Assembly: GCA_017354895.1 (NCBI GenBank)
Contig: CP071494.1
Location: 186,001 to 250,000 of the forward strand
Length of the DNA: 64,000 bases
Direction of reading: 5' to 3'
Source of the DNA: Podospora comata
Taxonomy: Eukaryota > Ascomycota > Sordariomycetes > Sordariales > Podosporaceae
Under the pieces are notes generated by a model. It ran no database searches and was not told the origin of the DNA. It was given only the letters and a program-made list of their open reading frames with translations. Made by a program: the position numbers and the translations under genes. Below are positions 56,621-64,000 of this stretch, one piece after another. The first letter of the stretch is position 1. The number at the start of each line of letters is the position of its first letter.

Positions 56621-58167
56621 AATATTATAATACGTCAATATTAGTAGATTTGAAAGCACTCTATTAATAAAGGTAAGGTTATATAAAGTTAATATTTTGT
56701 AATAAATAAATAATGTAAGACATTAAGATAAGTATATTATAGAATATATTAAATTGAATAGTAGCTAGAACAGTCAATGGGATCCGTAAACAGAGGGCGG
56801 GTTGGTAAACATACTTTAAAATGCCTTTGCTATCAAAAAAAACTTAACTAATCACTCTTATCCTAATTGTTGAAAAGAAGATTTTAGCTTTAACAATTTG
56901 TAAAACCTTAAATCTCCAAAGGTGTATTGATTATTACAATAGTAAAGTGAATATTGGTAATAAATAGCTAAGGTAGCCGTAGTCTGTAATATTATAAACC
57001 TTCCAAAGAATTAGGTAAAAACATTATGTCTCTATTATAAAAAAAATAAATTAATAAAGTCAATTACTAAATTAGTATTAGAAAATTTATTATTGATAGA
57101 GCGAAATCAATATGATTCCCTATTAAACATTAAAACTGTTATTGAAAAACCAAATTCCAGCATATGAAATAGGATACCATATTAAGAATTATCTTTGTTT
57201 CTATTAAACTATGAAAAGCAACATAACTTATAGAGTTGCTAAATTATATTACCTTAGAATGCTGGTTATTAATAATCATTGAGCACACATTTATAATTAA
57301 AACATATTTTAACTTTGGCTTTAATATTAATATATTTCACCGCTAAGTTACTCATTAAAAAGAATTACAGTTCGAAAAAAAGTATATGAAAAAGTTGAAA
57401 TTTTTGGAAAGTTGTTTGATATTGTTATTTAGTTTTAAAAAGTCCTGAATAAACAAAATTAAAATAAAAAGTATAATACTAGAATAATCAAAAGTTGAAT
57501 CTTAAAGTCTTTATAGAAAATTAATATATAAAGGTTCTATAATCCTAGTCTTTTAACGTTAACGTTTATTAAAAAAACCTCATACCTATCAAGATCTACC
57601 TAGTTTAATGCTTATGGGTAAGTATTTTATTGAATAAGATTCTTATAATTATGAAGCATAAATGAAGATACTTATGTGAATTGAAAAAATACCCTTCCAT
57701 ATAAGGAAGTCTTGATAAAATATAACAGATTAAAATGCATATTATTTAATTAATGTGTTCTCATAATAATAAAAAGGATAGAAAATAATAAATAAAAATA
57801 TGAAAATAGAATAAAACTACCCTTGATCAAATTAAGCTAAAATTATAAATAATTCACATAAAACTGACTAGACATCACATATTAGCTGGTTTCATTATTT
57901 CATTAATTTTATTATTGAATACTAACGTTATATAATTAAAAAAAATGATAAATTAGTCTCTATAAAATTTGAAAACTTTGCGCTATATAAATAGAGCTTA
58001 CAACTAGAAAGTCAATAAAGTTTAACGAGTTTCCGTAAACTAACAAGACACTAGTAGAATTTTCTTTAAAAGAATTCAAAAATCTATCTAGTATATATTG
58101 TGAAAGTTTTATAATTAATTTAAAAGAATCTGTTGTTTTCATCATTTACGTTAATAAACTCTTAAGT

Positions 58168-58627
58168 TGTCACAGTTAAGCCAACGGGCAGGGCGGACCG
58201 TGTGCGGGGTACGACACGCACAGCTAATCTCTAGCAGAACCAATTATGACGGGAATAGCTTCACCTGTGGGATTATTACCAAGAGTTAATGATCTAGCGG
58301 GGATTATTGCTAACAGTGAATGATCCAGGATAGGATTGTTATGAAAGCTTAGTGATCCAGGAGCCCACTAGGTCGATAGATACGGAGCAACTAGTTAATA
58401 TAAATAAATAGTGCCGTTGTATATAATATATATTATAATGATTTACGTTTACACGATCATAATTAAAGAAAACTATTATAAATAAAGTAAACCATTATAA
58501 TAAAAATAAACTATGATATTTAACATAAACTATTTATTATATAGTAATTACCTATAACTAATTAGAATTATTCAGAAATACCTTTAATTAGTACCACTTT
58601 TAGGGCTCTAAGTAGGGGTTTGTTACA
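58168..58627 (+). repeat. probable 5' LTR of gypsy copy 3
   Basis: Begins TGTCACAGTTAAGCC and ends GGGGTTTGTTACA. The last 110 bases match the LTR ends at 42060-42172 and, inverted, 31526-31630, differing mainly by C/T and G/A. The first 230 bases are less AT-rich and do not clearly match the other copies, so the 5' border is uncertain. Confidence 0.5.
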
Positions 58628-61599
58628 CGTTATATACTTGGTTTGAACTTTATTACGGATAAATTAAAAACGATTTTTACTATTATAGCCGGATCTAAAA
58701 GTATTGATATTAAAAGCGTTTCCTATAGGCTAAATAACAACGCGCCTTCTACTGTAATAACTAGATTCAATATTATTCTCGCCGAATAATTTCTTAAACA
58801 TATTAAAGAGCTTAAAATATAGTTGAAGAAAGCTTAGATTAAATTACTACTATAATAATTATAGTTAAGTCGATATTTAGGTTTCCGGTCCCGGAATACT
58901 ATAGAAGAGGAAAAGTAAAATTTAACTAGTTTGGAATTCGGTTGAAAACCTATTTTGAGAATTATTTAAATTAGTTTATTAATAAAAAGTTAAAAGTAAG
59001 GTTTATAGTAATTGAACTTAAAAGTAAAGCTTTAATTTAATTCAAATCCATCTCTAACGATTCCTACGAAGAATAGGAGATTAGGAAAGAATTACAGTTT
59101 AATAATTAACTTTAAAAATTACAATGTTTTTAAAGTCAAGTATAAAAAAGTATTTAAGGAATTTAATAAAGGGAACCGTAGGTAATAGATGTTCGTGAAC
59201 TTACAATAAATACGCTTATTGACGAATTACGCGGTTTATTTAAAATAAATAGTTTATATACCACTATTAACGATAAAGGGTTAAATATAACTCTTTTATA
59301 ATAGCTTTAATATAAAAGATCAAAGATAAATTATATTAAAGCCAAGGTTTAATGTTATTAAAAAACATGATTCTATAATTACAGAAATCGACGATTAATA
59401 ATTGTAGCGTCATATAGAGAAAAGAAATAATACTAAGAAGTACAAGAGTAATAGTTATTTCAGAAATAAAGATAAATAATAGTACTTTTAGTATTGATCA
59501 CTCTGGTATTATATGTGTAAAACCAATAAAAGTTAACGTTATAGAGTAATAAAGGCTATAAGGCTGGGGTTAGAGTACAACTAACCTTACATACTTTCAT
59601 TGAAGAAAAGTAAAGTACATTAAAAAAGATCATAAAGTATTTAAACGATCTGGTTAAGAAAAGAAAAGTACGGTAATTATTATATTCAAAGAACCTAGGG
59701 GTATAGAGATTATACGTATTAGATGTTAGCAAAGAAAGTTTCGACTCTCGTGGAAAATTCTAATCAATATACTAAATTAAAGAAATTAAAGTTCTAGGAG
59801 TTACGGAATATAAGAAAAAGGTGAAATCTAAAGCATAAGGAATGAGAGTTTTGAATATAAAAGTTATAAGATTAACCAATAAAAATTAGTCAGAAAATTA
59901 TTACGAAGGTTATTAAAATAATAACCCTATATAATAAATAGAAATTACCCGCTAAACGATACTAAAGAAATAATATAAATTAGAAAGGATAATCCACGTA
60001 TAATAAATACTATAACTCTAAAAGTTTAGATATAATATTTGGGAGAAATATATGGAAAATAGAAGAGCTTTTAATATTGGGAAAGCGGAATAGTTAAAAT
60101 AAATATTTTCAATTACAGAGTATATAGCTTATAAAGAAGATATAGTATAAGTTTATCCTAAATATCCAGAATGTTGAAAAATACTTTAATTTCAATACGG
60201 TATTCATAGAAATATAATATACTATTAAAGTAAGTCATTATACGGTTATTAACCGGTACATAAAGTAATTAAGAAAGGTAAACATTAATTAATTATCAAA
60301 ATAACAATTAAACAGAGAACTTCTAAGAAAACAAAAACAGTTATTTTCTGAAGAGAACTTAAAAGTTAACTAACCTAAAAAGCAATCTGTGAATAATATA
60401 GTTTATAGTTCAATATATCAAATACCATTCTCGATGAATGAAAGACCGAAATAAAAGAAATTATAGTCGTATGGGGAAAAATAATACTTACGTAACATTT
60501 AAGCCCGAACTATAAATATTATTTACGAAAGAAAGTTAAGCAATTCTATTCAGTAAAACAGATTAAAGCAACGATTAAGTAGCGAAACCACTATTAAATA
60601 TGGGAACGATAATATATCAAGAAAGTGAAAATCAGAGAATAAAAAGAAATTAAACAAAACTAATTAAAAATACCTACCTTCATAGATAATCCGGAATAAA
60701 ATATTACTTTTCAATAATATAATTATTTAACAAACGATTCGCGGTCTTTCGCGGGAGCCGGTAATCTCTACCAAATGATGAAAAGAAGCGTTCAAAGTAT
60801 AGGTGTAAAGCGAAAGAATAAAACAATTACCCCATATTTATTAACGAAGTTACTATTATGCAAAAAAAAGAAGTAAGAAAAGTAAGTATCTCTCAGTTAT
60901 AGTACATTAAAAAAGGTTTAAGCGGTAATATTAATGAATAAAAGTATAAAACAAAGCTGATTCTACAATAACTTATATGTTAGGTTAAGATATTACAAAA
61001 ATGGATGGTAATATAAGGACTACTTGAAATGGAAAGACTCTTTAAAGAAATATTACTCCTAAATATTAAATTGAAAAGAAAATTTCTTTAATTATGATGA
61101 ATTTTATTAATATAGGACCCTCGAAGTATCAAATGTTGACGTAAATATAATGTAAAGATTACTAGTTACATATTGATCAGAGAAACAATAGCGACTTACG
61201 ATTCAAAGAATCTTAAAAATCTCTAACTCACGATGGGAGATTAGGAGTATATATAAAGTAAAATATAGGAAAAGTACTTTCTACGGTACTGCTGTAGGAG
61301 CTTAAAGAGTGTTGAGATTTTTTCATAGGTAATAAGACTAAAGCAGTCAGCTTTATAAATATGCCGACTATAATAAAATAAAGAAAAAGGAAAAAAAATA
61401 ATACGCTTAGAATATCGAGGATACCTAACTTTTATAGCTAGATATTTACAAGGACTTTTAGAGTAGGAACCGTAGAACTATGAAAATAAACTAAAAGAAG
61501 GAAATAAACTACGGTTATAAAAAGTCTACTATATTAACGATAAATAAAGTAAAGAATTATAAAAGTACTTAAATAAAATTTAAAAAAAAGAATATACTG

Positions 61600-62110
61600 A
61601 AGAAATTCTATTACTAATAAACACTCCGTACTTTTTATACCGAAAAAGACGGTAACTTATAACTATATATAGATTATTATCAGTTAAATAGCGAGAGGGG
61701 TAAAAAATAAATATTCACTATTATTAATATGTAAAGTATGAAATTAATTCATTAGGGCGTAATATTCTATACGCCTAAACATCTTTACTAGGTGCGTTTA
61801 TATACGAATTAAGGAAAGGGATAAATAGAAAATAGTCTTTTATGACCTTAATGATTATTTTAAGTATTTCGTAATAATATTCAGGTTGATTAATACGCCC
61901 GTAAGATTTCAATCTTTCGTTTATTATATAATGCAAAAAATACCTCGATAAAATAGTAATATACTATCTTAATAATATATTCTTTTTTTACTTATGTACT
62001 CTAAAGAAATATAAGCGATATATATGGGAAATGTTTAACGTATTATATAAAGCCGGACTTTCCGTGAATAAGAAAAAAGCGAGATCTATATGTAAACGAG
62101 GGTATATTTG
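61600..62110 (+). pseudogene. reverse transcriptase remnant, gypsy copy 3
   Basis: The plus strand reads P-K-K-T-V-like and Y-T-R-L-N-I-F-T-R-C-V-Y-I-R-I-K-like blocks, then F-R-L-I-N-T-P-V-R-F-Q, through stops. This is the Ty3/gypsy RT arrangement, and AAAGCCGGACTTTCCGTGAA follows at the expected distance. Confidence 0.7.
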
Positions 62111-63269
62111 GGATATTTAATATTAATAAATAAGCTTTGGATAAAACTTAAGAAGATTACAGTAGTTAAAGACTAATCTACGGTATAATTAAAATATATG
62201 TGAGAATTGTTAAAGCTTATAAATTTTTATTCAATATTTATCCGGCAGTACGTAAAAATTACGTAGCTATTTAACTATTTGTTTGAAAAATATAAAGTTC
62301 CGGTAGGGGTAAGAAAACGAGTAGGCTATCTAGGAACTAAAGAAACCTATTAATTTTAAAGGACCCGGTATTAAAATTACTAAATTTTAATTAACCGTTT
62401 TAAGTCGAGGTTAATATATTAACTTATCTGATTGAGGATAAATAAGTTAGCGAGACGACGACGGAACACTATACCCTGTAATTCTTTTTCGAATAAATTA
62501 GAGGGGGTACGTTACAACCGTCTAATTTATAATAAGAAATTACATACTATTATTAAAGTATTTCAAAAGTAAAGGCTATACTCTAGTAATATTAATTACG
62601 AAATATAAGTCTATATGGATTATAAAACCTATAATATGTTATCACTACTAAGGTTTTTAATATATAATAAATATAATAATTAAATTTTCTTCCGGAGGTT
62701 AACTTTTAAATTCGTTATAAAAAGGGTCGGAAAACGTCAAAGGAAATGCGTTCAACTAGCGAGCTAACTACTATAAGAATATACCTAAGAAATGACTTTT
62801 ATTACCTAAAAAGAATATTAAAAATTACTTTTAAGTATCTATTGAAATTATAAACAAAGTATTATATAATATATTATAAGTTAGTTACTTTTATCACAGA
62901 CTAAAGAAAGCCAATAACGATATTCCGGAGTACTATTAGTAAGAAAGATTAAAGCCGCAGCGTGATTAAAAGGATAATTAAAAAGATTATAATATAAAAA
63001 TTGAACATACATAAAACTAAGTAGTAGGATAGAATAAATAATAGAAATGTATAGGTCGAAGCTTAGAAGATATATGAATATCGTAAAGACTATACACAAA
63101 ATTAAATAAAACTTTAATTAAGTCAAGATTGAGTATAAAGCTGAAGAAGTTCTTTAGTTATACTAAATAGATAAAAAGTAAGGGTTGTAAGATATAAGCT
63201 TTGAGGATTTTTGAAGTTATTATTAGTAATGGACCAATTATGAAGTTTAATTGAATAGACTTTATAAAG

Positions 63270-63700
63270 ATTAAGAAATATAGTAACCGGCGTTAAATAC
63301 GATAGTATATTAACGGTCGTCGATAAGCTTACTATAGGTATACTTTTTATTTAATAAATAGACCGAGTCGGTAAACTAATTCGCGAATATAGTATTATAC
63401 TATATTGTAGTGATATAGATTTAACTAAAAAGAGTTCATTACGGACTCTAATACTAAATTTATATTAAAGCTTTAAAGAATATTAATAATAAAGTTAAGA
63501 GTAATGAGTAAGGTGTCTTCAGCCTATTACTCTGAGATTAACGGTTAGACGGAACGGCTTAATTAAATCGTAAAGTAATATCTACGGAAATATATTACTT
63601 TCGAGTAAAACAATTAGGTTAAACTATTGTTAATAAAATATTCCAAGTTACGCCATTTTCCGTAAACATTCCATAGAAAGTAAACCTACAGTGGAAACTT
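63270..63700 (+). pseudogene. integrase remnant, gypsy copy 3
   Basis: Reads Y-D-S-I-L-T-V-V-D-K-L-T at 63299-63334, the start of the gypsy integrase catalytic core. A later R-L-D-G-T-A-like stretch corresponds to the family's T-D-G-Q-T-E-R region. Stops interrupt the frame. Confidence 0.72.
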
Positions 63701-64000
63701 AGTATTAAAGTACTTAGGGCTAAAGTTAAAGTAAATAACCTTTATATATTATATAATACATTGAAAGAAGAATTAAAGTTTATAAAAGAAAGAATACGTA
63801 AGTATTATAATATTGGAAAACTTGAGGGATTTCGTTTTAAAGGAGGGAATATAGTATTCTCTTCTATCCGTAACTTACGTATTAAGAGACTTAGTAAAAA
63901 GCTAGAGTCTAAGAAATAAGCATATTTGAAATAAAAGGAATATATCGGAGATAGTGTTCGAGTAGGAGATATTTAGTGAAATACGTTTACGGTTATGCAC

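Larger units (their letters stand above)
51092..58167. other. AT-rich sequence with two GC-richer islands
   Basis: 7 kb with no recognisable gene or complete element. It contains a 12-bp tandem repeat (53317-53376), islands at 52265-52575 and 56455-56620, and a stretch near 54440-54560 that resembles 48930-49060. Confidence 0.55.
29801..64000. other. AT-rich, RIP-damaged transposon compartment
   Basis: 34 kb dominated by A and T, with TA steps and stop codons in every frame and almost no open frame above 70 codons. The recognisable remnants are decayed by C-to-T and G-to-A changes on both strands, the RIP pattern of ascomycetes. It holds Fot1-like elements, Ty3/gypsy copies and short GC-richer islands. 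No host gene is visible. Heterochromatin or a centromere-like state is possible but not shown. Confidence 0.9.
58168..64000 (+). mobile_element. Ty3/gypsy retrotransposon copy 3 (plus strand, continues past the window)
   Basis: The 5' LTR ends at 58627; the internal region is collinear with copy 2 (59660-59820 with 36715-36890; the CGCGGTCTTTCGCGGGAGCC block at 60735 with 37785). RT motifs lie near 61600-62110 and integrase near 63270-63700; the window ends before the 3' LTR. It has at least 1 kb more 5' sequence than copy 2, so it shows how much copies 1 and 2 have lost. All frames are broken by RIP-type stops. Confidence 0.82.

Overview
The window looks like filamentous ascomycete DNA, probably a Sordariomycete. 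The genes carry short spliceosomal introns of about 55-90 nt with GTAAGT-type donors and CTAAC/CTGAC-like branch sites. Families include a Cel6A cellobiohydrolase with an N-terminal CBM1, a Crh-type GH16 and an Opi1-type regulator. The duplicated DNA shows the C-to-T/G-to-A decay left by repeat-induced point mutation (RIP). The species cannot be fixed from the sequence alone.

Layout. Positions 1-29.8 kb are a gene-rich compartment of balanced base composition; 29.8-64.0 kb are an AT-rich, gene-free compartment of decayed transposons. Order in the first part: tail of an unknown gene (?), Opi1-type phospholipid regulator (+), proline-rich protein (-), a broken multi-exon gene (-) interrupted by a Fot1/pogo-like transposon, GH6 cellobiohydrolase (-), phospholipase-D-like protein (-), MFS anion:cation symporter (+), bestrophin-like channel (+), membrane/coiled-coil protein of unknown function (-), AP-2 mu (+), Crh-type GPI-anchored GH16 transglycosylase (+), GH79 glycosidase (-). 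Three are secreted or surface carbohydrate-active enzymes (plant cellulose, fungal wall, glucuronide-type substrates). The others are unrelated housekeeping or membrane functions, so this is not a biosynthetic cluster.

The AT-rich part holds three further Fot1-like copies (one 5' fragment, two complete with both inverted ends) and three Ty3/gypsy copies. Two of the gypsy copies are fused head to head and make a 10.6-kb imperfect palindrome; the third runs off the window end. Reverse transcriptase and integrase can still be read through stop codons in the gypsy copies. The gypsy 3' region carries two tRNA-like units, and a few short GC-richer islands have no clear identity. I see no functional protein gene from 29.04 kb to the end.

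Most notable: a host gene broken by an in-frame TAG, a homopolymer frameshift and a TA-flanked transposon; the head-to-head gypsy palindrome; tRNA-like units next to a retrotransposon 3' end; and Fot1-like copies whose ends stay readable while their cores are RIP-destroyed. I found no convincing new molecular system.
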